From NCBI GenBank assembly GCA_024138025.1, contig JAMXBD010000364.1:310001-374000 (forward strand): 64,000 nt of DNA, read 5' to 3'. Below the pieces are notes generated by a model. It made no database searches and was not told the origin of the DNA. It worked only from the letters and a program-made list of their open reading frames with translations. A program made the translations under genes and the position numbers. This stretch comes from Combretum micranthum (taxonomy: Eukaryota; Streptophyta; Magnoliopsida; Myrtales; Combretaceae). Below, one piece after another: positions 23,792-36,241 of this stretch. Position 1 is the stretch's first letter. Each line of letters begins with the position of its first letter.

Positions 23792-23812
23792 GTCTCTCTC
23801 TCTCTCTCTCTT
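23792..23812. repeat. CT microsatellite in S3
   Basis: About ten CT units upstream of the TATA box of S3. Confidence 0.85.
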
Positions 23813-23907
23813 CCGCAATAGTGGCTGGTGATACCCCTCTCTTCCTCTTCTTTAATTTATTTCTTTTTTAATTTATTTTATTATATCTAATTTTCACTCC
23901 GAAATTC

Positions 23908-23915
23908 TATAAATA
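23908..23915 (+). promoter_or_regulatory. TATA box of S3
   Basis: TATAAATA followed by a pyrimidine-rich, ATG-free leader. The leader donor expected near 24111 has GT changed to AT. Confidence 0.6.
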
Positions 23916-24403
23916 CTCTCTTTCCCTCCACTTCTTCCACACTTCTCATTTTTTCTACCAATCTCTCCACAAATTCTCTCTACAAAAATCTTCTATAAAC
24001 AATTCTTTCCAATTTTCTTTCCTCTACACAAAAGCTATCTTTCGCATATTACTACCCCCATATTCTTACAACAATCTTTTCCTTTCTTCAACAAATACAC
24101 ACCTTAGATAAAAAGTTCTAATATTGATCCTTCATATTATGTAACTTAACATACCATAGTATGTGTTTCCTAAACCTATAAGGTTATGGAAACAATAATA
24201 TGTTCATGTTTTGTTCTTGTTCATGCTTAAACTCCTATTATATTATTGTTATTTTGTTGTTATTATTATGTTGTTATATTACTATTGCTCTAATCTAACT
24301 TTATATACATTATTATGTATATGTATATTTATATTTATATTTCTTAGAGCCTAAATTGCTCACTAACTTCTCACTAACATGCTCTTGTTATTATAATTTT
24401 TCC

Positions 24404-24442
24404 TTTTCTTTCTTTTCTTTTCTTTTCTTTTCTTTTCTTTTT
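24404..24442. repeat. TTTTC pentanucleotide repeat in S3
   Basis: Seven or so near-perfect CTTTT/TTTTC units. Related copies keep only an imperfect T/C-rich stretch at the matching point (for example 34965-34985 in S6). Confidence 0.85.
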
Positions 24443-26186
24443 GGGACTAATCTATTCTTAGTCCCGAGAAGCCTTGATGAAGCTGAGGCTCTAATCTAAC
24501 TTCTATATAGTATTATGTATATTATGTATATATATTTCTTTAGAGCATATAAGCTTACTTGTTATTTATTTATTTTAATGCTTTGCAATTTATTTATTTA
24601 ATTCATGTAATTTATTAAGACTAGTCTTTTTACTCTTAGACTTGTTAATATCAAGTCAAAACGATTTTCTTTCTTTTTTTTCTTTTCTTTTGAGACTAGT
24701 CTATTCTTAGTCTCGTGTTGCCTTCATGAAGCTAAGGCTTCCAATGCATGATCGGGATACCTTGATGAAGCTAAGGTTTCCAATGCTTGACCATATTATT
24801 ACGTTTATTTGCTTATGAGTATTTCTTTCTATTATGTATTATTCTTATTTTTTCATTGCTACATAATCATATTCATGTATGATTAGAATGTTGTTGTCTC
24901 AAATAAAAATAAAAATAGGTTCTTTCTTAAACAAAGGAAAAATGAACTAGATTTCTTAACAAAGGATTTTTCAACAAAAAGTCTAAGTATTGTTTTTAAT
25001 AAAGTCTTTTCAAAAGCTTAAATAAGTTAATCATAAGTTTTAAAGTATTAGTGCCCAAGAGTTCTTCAAATAAACCATAAAGATACAATTTTTTTGCATT
25101 AAACTTAAGATTTTAACTCAACCATATCTTTTATAAAACTTAAATAGGTTTACTATAGAGTTAGAAACTCACATACCCAAAAAGTTTTTTCAAAACTTAA
25201 TTTTTATATGTTGTTATTCTCTTTTCAAAATTAAAATGAAATTTTGCTAAGATTTAATATTGACAATTCTTTATTAAGAAAGCTTTTCTTATAAACTTAT
25301 CTAAAAGAATTATTCCACCACTTGATAAATGTTAAGAATAAAACAAGTTTTTCCAATCAAGGTAAAATCAACTCACTAGTTTAGAAACCGACTTAGAAAA
25401 ATAAAATTTTCCCAAGAAAGTAAGGTTTTAAAGATAAACTTATTTTTTTTAAAGAAGAAAAAGGATATAAAAATGAGAGGAAAACATACATTTAACACAA
25501 CTTCAAATAATTGATCACACCAACAACTTAAGAAAAAAATTTGAAAAGCTTATTTTTCAATCACTAGAAATAAAGTTGGTAGATAACTTAAAGAACCAAA
25601 TTTTTGGAAATTAATTTACTTTTGAAAAGATAGGGAATGAAATTATAATAGAAAAAACACTCACTCATAACAACCCAAGTATATTTTAGTTTTCCTTCTA
25701 GCAATTCAAAAAAAGGAGAAATTTTCAAAGTTTTATCTTTTAAAACTCTTAAAAACAAATTGTTTGTGAAATATCAATATTGAGACAACACTACAAAAAT
25801 CATGCATAAAATATGAGTGTATATATATGTTCAAAGGATTTTTTCAACTATATAAATATCTATATATTTTGCTTAAAGATTTTTGAGTAAAGAGAAGTTC
25901 GGAAAATCATATTATGTGGACTATGAAATTCGTAACTATTATGTACCGTAGTATTTTGCATCCCAAATAGATTTTATGACAAAAATAACCTTAGAAATGG
26001 TTAGATCTTTTCGAATAGTAGAAAATAGTATATAATATGTAAAATTTCGAGTTAAAATGAGCTAATTATGGCCATTTTAAATTGGAATTTCCTCTTATTC
26101 GAATTTGACACAAATGCTAGAATAAAATTAGAAAGTTCAAGAAGAGATTCCACGAAATACTCATTTCAGGTGTTTCTTTTGTTTAG

Positions 26187-26257
26187 GTAACGAAGTTTGG
26201 GAGGATCCATATTCGAAGGACCATTACGAGTAAAGAGTTTTTAACAAGGATGGCCGA
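26187..26257 (+). other. Conserved mini-exon of S3 (peptide ...YSKDHYE-stop)
   Basis: TTTTGTTTAG acceptor, GT, then codons NEVWEDPYSKDHYE with TAA at 26231-26233, then CGA followed by a GTGAGT donor. The peptide is diverged but keeps phase, acidity, length and stop. Confidence 0.55.
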
Positions 26258-27322
26258 GTGAGTTTATTCCATACTTTTTACATACTTGTTTAAGCTTATA
26301 GCTAGAGGCACTAGAAGTAGGAAAAGATGAAAATGAATTATGCATGATAATATTGGTTAAAAGAATGCTAAGCATACCGAGACATGAATTATTGTTAATT
26401 AAGTTGTGTTTTATTATTATTATTATGTTGGAGTGTGTGCAAATTCTATGATCATCTTTAAATTACTTTAATAATATACTCTGAGTTATATTAATTGAAT
26501 CATGCATATCATGTAGTTAGTTTCATTTCATAAGCTACTATACTCGATGGGATAAGAGTATAGTAGTCGAGTTTGTAGGAGCCATAAATCTGCAAGATGG
26601 GCGAATAGGAGCCAGAAAGAACTATTTCAGGATGGACGAGTAGGAGCCAAAAATAAACTACATAAGTTGGATTTCAAAGATGGGTTTTAAAGGGCCTGAA
26701 ACACCTAACTTCTGAATGGAAGGGTAAATCCATTCACAACATATGATTTCCGGTAGATCATATGTATTGCTTGTTCATTTGCTTGATGCATTCATATGCT
26801 TGTTTAATAACTTGTTTGAAATTATTGATATGAGTACGTTGGTTCAGGAATATTCTCACTAAGCTAGTTATGCTTATACTCCAATAAACTTTTGTTGTAA
26901 CAGGACCAATATCTTTTATGCCTAAGGACTTCATATACTCCAGTGGAATTATGTTTTTGGGAGCTTCTAGAAATCTTTTGAAGATCTTAGACTAAATATC
27001 CTTTAATATCTTTTGGTGTTAGTATTGTTTCCTTATGTAAAGGACTAAGCTGATATTATGATTGTTTGGAGATTTATAGGGGAAAGCCCTAAGATGATGT
27101 GAGGATTATATTCCTATAATGTTGAAATTAGATGGTTATTTAGATTTCTTGTATGTTGTATTTACTATATCGAACTACACATCCCACCGGTGTCTCCTAT
27201 TGTTGTGATAGATACCTTACATATGGTGTTGAAGCTTTCGCATGACTTCGGAAAGTCATTCTTAAGTTTTAATACTGTATATGGTGGACTTCCACGTCTA
27301 GGGTACCCTTTGAGGCGTGACA

Positions 27323-27341
27323 ATATCATCTTCACCTATAC
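27323..27341 (-). other. Start of acidic exon in D2, cut by S3
   Basis: Minus strand: a TTTTTCAG acceptor followed by GT ATA GGT GAA GAT GAT, reading IGEDD in the phase found in the D LTRs. The rest is lost at the S3 junction. Confidence 0.4.
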
Positions 27342-29020
27342 CTGAAAAATGAAAGGAATGAGTGAAATTGTCCAGTACGCCAAACCACAAAACAAATGCA
27401 TATGCACACACAACATATATAATCAAGTTCAACTTATTCTAACACAAACAATACTATTTATTATCTTATTTAAGCCATCAAAACAACACAATCTAGATCC
27501 ATTGTACACTAGTCCCAAACCTGGAGTATCTCAGACCCTTGAAAACAAATAATATCGAAAATAGGTAATATATATTCATATATGGTGAGCGGGTACTCTC
27601 CAAATACCCGTAGCCATACTGTCAAATCCTAATCTACCAGAATCATATCGATGTACGAGTCCACTAGGAACAACCTCACACAAAGATCATTAGGTTGCCA
27701 ATGTTAGTATCACTGTTTGCTAGGTCTTTACTAACAGCAGCCAAACACAAACAGCAGATAGTGTAATTAAGCCAAATAGCATTAGGTTAATTATCAATCT
27801 GCTCCTACAACCAAACAATCAATATATAAATCCTAAAAACACATACAATAAACAAGGTAAGATCATACCTGTTTCCAAATTTAGGAATAGATTTCCAAGT
27901 CACAAAATCCTTTAAGAAAACAATCCAATTCTGTAAATTTCCTTATTATAACATATGGACATAAACAAATTAAAGGTCTATTTATTTAGCTTTTCTAGAT
28001 AGATATAGACATTTATTTTCAAACTTTTTTCTAACAAATTATTAATTAAGAAATACATTAAGATAAAAAAAAATTGACAGTTCTCATGAAAAGATCAAAC
28101 ATAGATGAAACATAAATACAAATCAGATATATTTACACATATCGTTTCGATACAAATACAAATATAGATAAAAAACAAAACATCCAAACAGACCCTAAAT
28201 CACCAACATAAAACAAACCCTAACATATCAAATTCTTCAAAAACCTTAACCTTTCAATATAAACCAAAACTGCACCTTCTTTCTTGATTGAATTCCACAA
28301 AAATGCCATAAGAACAGATTTTTCTTCAAAAACCCTAATCTGCCATATAACAAGAAGAGACATTCATCATAAAAAATTTATCTTATATTGAATCTAGGAT
28401 TGAGAAGATAGAGCTTACTTTGATTTTATTCTTAATTCTCGATTGCTTTCCCAAAGATCGGATCTTGAACAAGAACTAGGGCTTTTCTCCAAAAATCCCT
28501 TCAAAAATCCAAACAAAAACCCTAAACAACATGTTTTATGCGTAAAGAACTTGTTATAAAAGAGAGAAACCACTTACTTTGATCAATCTTAACCCTCCTT
28601 TGAAGCCTCACACCTGGAATAGAAGAAACAAACCCTAGAGACGCTCTAAAGGAAGAAAAGTTTGAATAAAACAATTTGTTTTTGAATTGTCATCAAAACA
28701 TCCTATTTATAGATTTTAGGCCTACGCCGGCGGCCTTGATGTGTACGCCAGTGGCCTTCTTGTTGGCATATGGCTAAAATCCTCAAATTTTCCCAAAACT
28801 CCAAAGCCGTTGTTTAGGCCGATGTCGTACATATTTAAGTCAATGTCTTTTATCAAAAGCTGGCAGCTTTAAGGCCGACTTTGATAGTATTCATCCAGTC
28901 TTTGTCATGTGACTTCATCGTGTCCAAATCTATCTGTTCAAAGACAAAAAAAAATACCCTTTTAACAACACTTTATTACAATTTTATCCTTCGATATAAA
29001 TTATTTATTTGTATATTACA
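27323..29020 (-). repeat. D2: truncated D-type LTR, minus strand
   Basis: On the minus strand it starts TGTAATATAC at 29020 and runs for 1.7 kb in register with the D LTR, including a counterpart of D positions 7158-7275, up to the place equal to D 7553, where S3 interrupts it. The remaining 450 bp of the LTR are missing on the other side of S3. The right flank atgtg (29021-29025) should be its TSD in S4. It keeps the acceptor and first codons of the acidic exon (27341-27323, IGEDD). It is a third, older copy of the D LTR family. Confidence 0.75.
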
Positions 29021-29280
29021 ATGTGTATGCATGAATCGATTTATTAAGCTCTTGGCATGTAATTAAAATATCTTAGAGGTGATCATATAATTTACAAACA
29101 CTTTAACATGGCAATAAATAAATCATGTGATTATCGACAATTCAAGACTAGATATGCTTAGTATAATTTCATCAAATATTATAAATCACATGCACTTTCC
29201 ATTTTTATCTTTTCCTATTTCTAGTGCTACTAAACTACAAGCACAATCACGAGTATGAAAAATAGATAGAGTAAACTCAC

Positions 29281-29352
29281 TCATCCATGTCTTCATAAAA
29301 CACTTCTAATCGAAATAGTCTTCTGGGTAGAAAGTATCACCTTCTGTGTCGC
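29281..29352 (-). other. Conserved mini-exon of S4 (peptide ...YPEDYFD-stop)
   Basis: Minus strand: TTGTTTAG acceptor, GC, then codons DTEGDTFYPEDYFD with TAG at 29308-29306, then ATGA followed by GTGAGT. Confidence 0.62.
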
Positions 29353-32210
29353 CTAAACAAGAGAAACACCCAAAATGAGTATTCCATATAATTTCTACTT
29401 GATTTTCTAATTTTATCTTCTAATTCGCGGTAAAATTCAAATTGCAGAAATTGCAACTTAAAACGGTCATCACTTGCTTATTTTAACTCAAAATTTTGCA
29501 TATAAGTAGTCGTTTTCTATCAACTTGAAAAGATCTATCTATTTCTAAAATTACTTTTAACATTTAAGGTCATTTGGATCAAGAAATATGATGGTACATA
29601 TCTGGTCATAAAGCTCTAGCCCTTATATTTTTACAACTTTTGAAGTTCTACACTATTTAGACACCTTAAAACAAGCACGAAATATTTTTTTATTTGAAAA
29701 TCATTTTATATTTATATTAGCTCACATCATATGCATAATTTTAGTAATTTTACCTTAAGAGTGATTTTTCATAAAATAATTTAATTTAAAGTTTCTAAAG
29801 TTAACTTTAGGAGGAAAATCTTTTGTCTTATAAAAAGGGAATTACAATTTTTGGTTTGTAGTAATGGAATTATATAACCACTAAGATCACTATTTCTACA
29901 TTTTCTTAATCCCATAAAATAAATATCATATTTTATAAACTTGGTCTTCCCTATGTGGAGTATAAATTTCTATTTTAGATTAGATGATCCTAAATTAGCT
30001 TATAAAAAATTGGCTTGTTCTTAGTACTTAGTAAAACATTAATATGTCTAATAATATTTTAAGAAAACTTTACATAGCAAAGAGTTGTCAATATTTACTC
30101 TTAAAGAAAGTATGTTCAACCAACCATTCTTTTCCTTAAGGAAAAGTGTTGTGAATTTATTTTAAAATCCTTTAGTCTCATTTTATAAAATAGGACAAAA
30201 TTTCTATTTTTATTTTGACAATTTTTACTAAGGCAACAATATTACTTGATGATCATGCATGCAAGTGAACATATTATTTATGATAAGAATCAACTTATAA
30301 ACTCATGTAGCAAATATAAAAAATATAAAATCAAAAAGCTAAATAATGATAAGAATATGGAAGTCTTAGCTTATTATCAAAACTTTCCAGGACTGAATAA
30401 ATTCTAGTCACCTTAAAAAGAAAAATAATAAATGAAAAACAAGGAAAAGGAAAATAAGAATAAAATCATAGAAGTCTTAGATTAATTCCAAGCTTCCTAA
30501 GACTTGTAATACATCCAGTCTCATAAATCAAGCAAGCAATAATTATGGGAGTCTTGGACTTTATCAAGGCTCCTTGAGACTTGATTATTCCAACTCAAAA
30601 ATATAGCAAATAAGAAAAAGAAAGAAAAGAAAAAGAAAGAAATTTGGAGTCTTAGATTAAGTACAAGGCTCCTGGGACTTAAATTATAAACAAGTCCTAA
30701 AACATATTTTAACGTGATAAAGGATAAGTCTAAGACTAGAATGATTAGTCTTGTTTATTATAAGCAATAGATAAGAAACAAAATAAGAGCATAATAAGAG
30801 GTTAGATTAGTAAGTTTTAGGCTCTAAAAATATAGATACATATGTATACAGTATAGAAGTTATGTTAGGAGCATAAACATAACAAGAATCATAAATGACT
30901 ATAGTGTTGAACAAGACATGAACAAGTTGTTGTTTCCATGATTTTTTTATTAACATAATGCTCATGGGGTTTTAGAAATCATAACGCACAAAGTGTTTAT
31001 GTTATGTTAACATGAAGAAAAGAGAGGGTTTAGTGTTTACGAAGATGGAATGTGGAAGATGAAGGAAAGAAAATTTTGTGAAAACACAATAGCTATGGGA
31101 TGGGGGGCTTGTCATGCCCTAAAGGATATCCTAAACGTGATAATCCACCACTCTATGTATTAAAGCTTAAGTATGACAACCTTAGTCATCCCATAAGCTT
31201 CGATACCGGGTGTAAGGCGTACACTCACGATCATAGAGGACCAACTTTGAAATAAATTGTTTAAGAAGACATTCATATAGCAGTTTAAGAATGAAAATCA
31301 TAACATGATATTTGAAATATGGAAATGTAAAGGTCTTACAAATATCAAAGGGGTATTCCTCATTCAAATGATATAATCTGTTAAAGTTTATCCAAAATAA
31401 TTACATGGAGATTTACTTAGAAGTCTAATTCTACATCTACTCTTTAACTTCTTCCAAAAACTCCTTAGGAGAAAAAAAAAAAAAAGGGTAGCACCTAAGA
31501 GAAATAACCCCAGGGCTTCAACCATAGATAGGAGTGCTGCAAAAGGTATCTATAAGAGGGTAAGCTTCTTGCTTAGTGAGAATTAATTTCATAAGTAAAG
31601 TACTCAAAAATCAATATTCAATCAAGTTAATTAACAAGCATATGAGATGTCATCAATCACATGAGCAAACAATACACACGATTTTTTGGGAATTATATGT
31701 TTGAATGAATTTACCCCTCCATTCGATGGTTAGGTGTTTCGGGCAATAAGACCATAATTCACAAACTGATGTTTTTGTAGTTTTTATACAGATTCCTACT
31801 AACTGCTAAATTATAGTTAACTCGGGTGCCCATTTACCATTTAATCATGGGCAATCAAAGCTATAGAATATATTTTCAAATATTTAACCTCATTACTATG
31901 CCGTTGTCCTACTAAGAATATAGTAATGAATGCAATGTGACTCACTACGTGTCATGTATGAATCATTTTATTTAAGTCATCATGGCATAATATTTAGACA
32001 TTTTATAAGTGATCATAGAATTTGTAGACAAATCATTCCTATACTAAATCATACAAGGATTAGTTAATAAGTCTTGCCTCGATATACTTATCATAATTTG
32101 AATCATATAAGTAAAGCACATGTGCTATCATGTTTTATCTTTTTCTAAAGTCTAGTGCCGCTAAACTACAAGCAAATACATAAGTATAAAATGCAAGAAT
32201 TTAAACACAC

Positions 32211-32279
32211 TCGGCTATAGTAGCAGAAACTTCTTAGTCGAAGTAATCCTCTGGGTAAGATAATTCGGACTCCATGTTA
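32211..32279 (-). other. Conserved mini-exon of S5 (peptide MESELSYPEDYFD-stop)
   Basis: Minus strand: an acceptor-like GTATAAG, displaced by one base relative to S2, then NMESELSYPEDYFD with TAA at 32236-32234. The donor is degenerate (GTGTGT). An ATG lies in frame at 32275, but S2 has GTG there, so it is not a family feature. Confidence 0.58.
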
Positions 32280-34426
32280 CTTATACAAAAGAAATATAAA
32301 AAATGAGTATTTCTTGGAAGTTCTACTTAAACTTGTAAATCTATTCTACTAAGTTCGTCAAAATGCATAACTTACTCAATTTAACTCGAAATTTCACATA
32401 TTGTATACTGTTTTCTACCTACTTAAAAAGATCTATCAATTTCTAAGGTTATTTTCCTCCATAGAAAGTCATTTGGGTCTCTAAAAGACACAATATAGAT
32501 TTACCACGAAAATCCCAGCCTTTGAAAAACAATTTTCCTAAACTCATCTTTATTCAAAATTCCTTTAGCAAAAATATATTTATTTATATAATTGAAAAAT
32601 CCTTTGAGCGTATATATAGACTCGTATTGTATGCAAAAATTCTAATAGTGTTGTCTCAAAAATGATTTTTTGTAAAACAATTTATCTTAAGGTATTGAAA
32701 CTTGAAACTTGACAATTTCTTTTCTAAGTGTTTTTGAGAAACTTGTAATTCCTTAGGTTATTGCAAATAAGTATATTTTTATTTTGTTTTTCCTAATTTC
32801 TTTTCTGAAACAAATAAATTTTTCTTTAACTTTAATCTTCTAAAATTTTGCTTCTTGTGGCCAAAATGGAGTTTCTAAAGTTTTTACTAAATTATTGATA
32901 ACCTATAATGATTTTAAGTTGTATATATTTTTTTTAAAAGTGGTTTTGATAAATAAGTCTTTTTCCTCTTTTATTTTATTTCCTAACTAAAAAATAATAA
33001 TTTTATTTCTAAAACTTGGTCTTTTAATTTCTTTGTCGATTTTCACTTGGAAAGAAACCATCTTCTTAAGTTTTTAATAATATCAATTGTATTTGAACTT
33101 ATTATGTTTATATTCTTTTTATCTCTTTGAAATTGGGTTTATCTTTTAGAAGCTTGACAAACTTTATTTTTCTAAGTGGGTTTATAAATTGGTGAGTATC
33201 TTAACTTTGAAAACTAGTCTAGTTTTTAGTTTTTATTAAGGAGTTGGTAAAAATATTATAAGTAAGCTTTTTAGGAAAAATTTGCTTATCAAAGAACTAT
33301 TACCACTAGTTTTAATAAACTTAATGTGACTTTTTATAAAAGGAAAAGTTTAGCTTTGTTAGTAAATTCCTTGATAAATTCATCTTTTATTTGTTTTTTA
33401 AGAAAATCTCAATGGATTTGAAAAGAAGTTGTGAAATAACTTTCTACGTGTTTGGTAACAAAATCTTGATTTAGAGACAAATTTATATACATTAAAAGAG
33501 TTTAGTTTCATTTTTCTTTATTAAAGGAAAATTACACTTTAAATTTTGTTGAGACAACATCATTATGATGATGCATGTATATGAGCATGTAATATGAAAT
33601 GATGAAAATATTAGAAAAAGATAAGAAGCAAAATAATAAACAAGATAATAAGGTCAAGTATTGGGAACCTTAACTTCATCAAGATATCTCGGTCAAGTAT
33701 TGAGATTAAGAATAGACCAGTTGTAAGCCCTTAGATTTTTTTTGATAATATAAGAAAACCCTAGAACCGGAAGTCAAATCGGAACCCTAAAAGTAACCTA
33801 GTTCTATATTTAGTCTAGTGAATCTAGATCCAGCAATCTCGTGTTCTTAAACCCTCGAAAACGAAATTGAGATATTGTGGAATATGGTTCGTAATAACAT
33901 AGGAAAGCTTAAAAATATCATATTCGTAACTTTCAAGTGTCCTCCAGATCCAAACGGGATCAGTTTTTGAAAACCGCGCCCTAGTACACCGGATAATAAA
34001 AATATTCCGACAACACCAATAGAATTGTAAAAATATAAAGATTTCAAAAATATCAGTTTTAGAATTTTTCGGTAACTAAAAATATCAGATATAGGCTGTT
34101 TACGCGTATTTTCTTTACTACCGGTATTTTAATTGTCTAGTCTACTATTCATAGTACTTTTCTACTATTCATTACTATTCACCTATCTCTACTTTTTCTT
34201 ACACTCTATTCTTACACACTACCATACCTATACCTTACAATTTACATTCCCTATACAACTTTAATAACGTCACACCTTACACATTACTTCTTTTACAAAA
34301 CAAACAAAATAAATAAATTTCTCCCCCCTTAAACACCCAAAACTGGCGCCCCCTCTCTCCTCTTCCATCACAATTTATTTTCTTTTCCAATTTATTTAAT
34401 TACATCTAATTTTCACTCCAAAAATC

Positions 34427-34434
34427 TATAAATA
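34427..34434 (+). promoter_or_regulatory. TATA box of S6
   Basis: TATAAATA, followed about 180 nt later by the leader donor at 34612. Confidence 0.6.
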
Positions 34435-36177
34435 CCCCCTTCCTCTTTCATTCTTTCACACAACATAATTCATACTAAAACTCTCCCAAAATCACTCCAC
34501 AAAATCACTCTCTCAAAATCTCTCTCAAGTTTTCTCTTTTCCTTAGAAAACCAAGTCCCATATAATACTACAACCCATTCTTTTCTTCTTTTACCAACAC
34601 ATAAACTTTAGGTAAAAATTTCTCAAATTCACTCATCATGTTCATACAACTTAACATAAGTTTAGTGTATGTTTCTTAAACTCATTAAGTTAAAGAATCA
34701 ACAATTTATTCATGTTTTGTTTTTGTTCATGTTCTTATTTTCTTTATGTTACTATTATGTTGATATTATTATTGTTATTATTATTTGTTCTAATCTAACT
34801 TATATAAAGTATTATGTATATTATGTATATATATTTATTTAGAGCATATAAGCTCATTTGTTATTTATTTACTTTCAAGTTATATAATTTATTTATTTCA
34901 TATTGTTATTAAGATTAGTCTTTCTAGTTTTAACTTATCCATGTCAAGTCAAAACAATTTTCTTCTCTTTGCTTCTCTTTTTCTTTTGAGGACTAGTTTA
35001 TTCTTAGTTCTGGGATACCTTAATGAAGCTAAGGTTCCCAATACTTGACTTTACTTTTATGCTCTTATATAATTTATCTTATTTATGTTGTTTTTATGAT
35101 ACTTCTCATAGTTACATATTCTCACTCATACATGAACATGTTGATATTGTCTCAACCATAATAGGAAATGAGTTTTCTTAAGAAATAAAAATGAACTCTC
35201 TTTAAAAATAAATTTTGTCACATAAGGAATAATTTCTATCTTAACAAATATTTTCTAAGATTAGATAAGTTTAGCTCAAGTTTTAGTAATAACACTATAG
35301 GTGATTTTATCAAGAAATACATAAAGTAAAGTTATTATAAACTTTCTTTTCAAACCAATAAAATAAGAAAGTTCTTTAAACTTAATTTTTAATTTAACCA
35401 AAAGTTTTCCTAAACTCCTTTATCAAAGTTTTATATCAATACTCTAAAATACTAAGGTCAAGATAAGTTTTTCAAAATTTACTTACAAGATCATTGATAT
35501 TATTCTTTTAAAGAGGGTGAAAACTTTAGAAAAACTTTAGAACATAAAACCATAAAACATTTAGAAAAAACTATATTTTCCGAACTACTAGAAATAAATC
35601 TTAAAAGAGTAAAATTCCTTTTTGAAAATGTAAATATTCTCAAAGTTAAGAAATGGTGTTAAAAGAAGGAAATACTTACTAATAAATTTTCCAAACAAAA
35701 TTAAAAAAAAAAAAAAGGAGATTTTCAAAGTCTTAACTATCTCACTTTTAAGACACATTATTTTACAAAAATCATTATTGAGACAACACCACTAAAATCA
35801 TGCATAGGGTTTGAGTCTATATATGTATTCAAAGGGTTTTTTCAACAATACAAAATATCTATATTTTTATACAAAAGTCCTTGAATGAAGAAAACTTGAA
35901 AACTCTATTTTTGAAATTCGTATCAAATTTGTACGTTACTATTCCAAGACCCAAATAACTTCTTTTGATAAAAATAACCTTAGATATAGATAGATCTTTT
36001 TGAGTAGATAGAAATCGGTATATAATATGTGAAATTCCGAGTTAAAATGAGCAAGTTATGTCCATTTTAAGTTGGAATCTCCATTCCATATGATTTTTAC
36101 GAATTCAATAAGATAGAATTATAGAGTTTGAATAGATCTTGGATGAAACACTCATGTCGGGTATTTCTTTTGTTTAG

Positions 36178-36241
36178 GTGTCGAGGATCAAGATCTTGTC
36201 TTCCCCGAGGATTACTTCGACTCCTAGATCGCTATGGATGA
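36178..36241 (+). other. Conserved mini-exon of S6 (peptide ...FPEDYFDS-stop)
   Basis: TTTTGTTTAG acceptor, GT, then codons VEDQDLVFPEDYFDS with TAG at 36225-36227, then ATGA followed by GTGAGT at 36242. Confidence 0.62.

Larger units (their letters stand above)
22743..27322 (+). mobile_element. S3: solo LTR with mismatched flanks, probable recombinant
   Basis: A 4580-bp S-family LTR, TGTAAACCCC to GAGGCGTGACA. The left flank atgtg lies in copia gag; the right flank atatc lies in a reverse D-type LTR. The two should be identical in a simple insertion, so S3 is probably a recombination product of two S copies with loss of everything between them. TATAAATA is at 23908, but the leader donor is degenerate (AG-ATAAAA where others have AG-GTAA). 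The conserved block lies at 26003-26090 and the mini-exon at 26187-26257. Confidence 0.82.
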
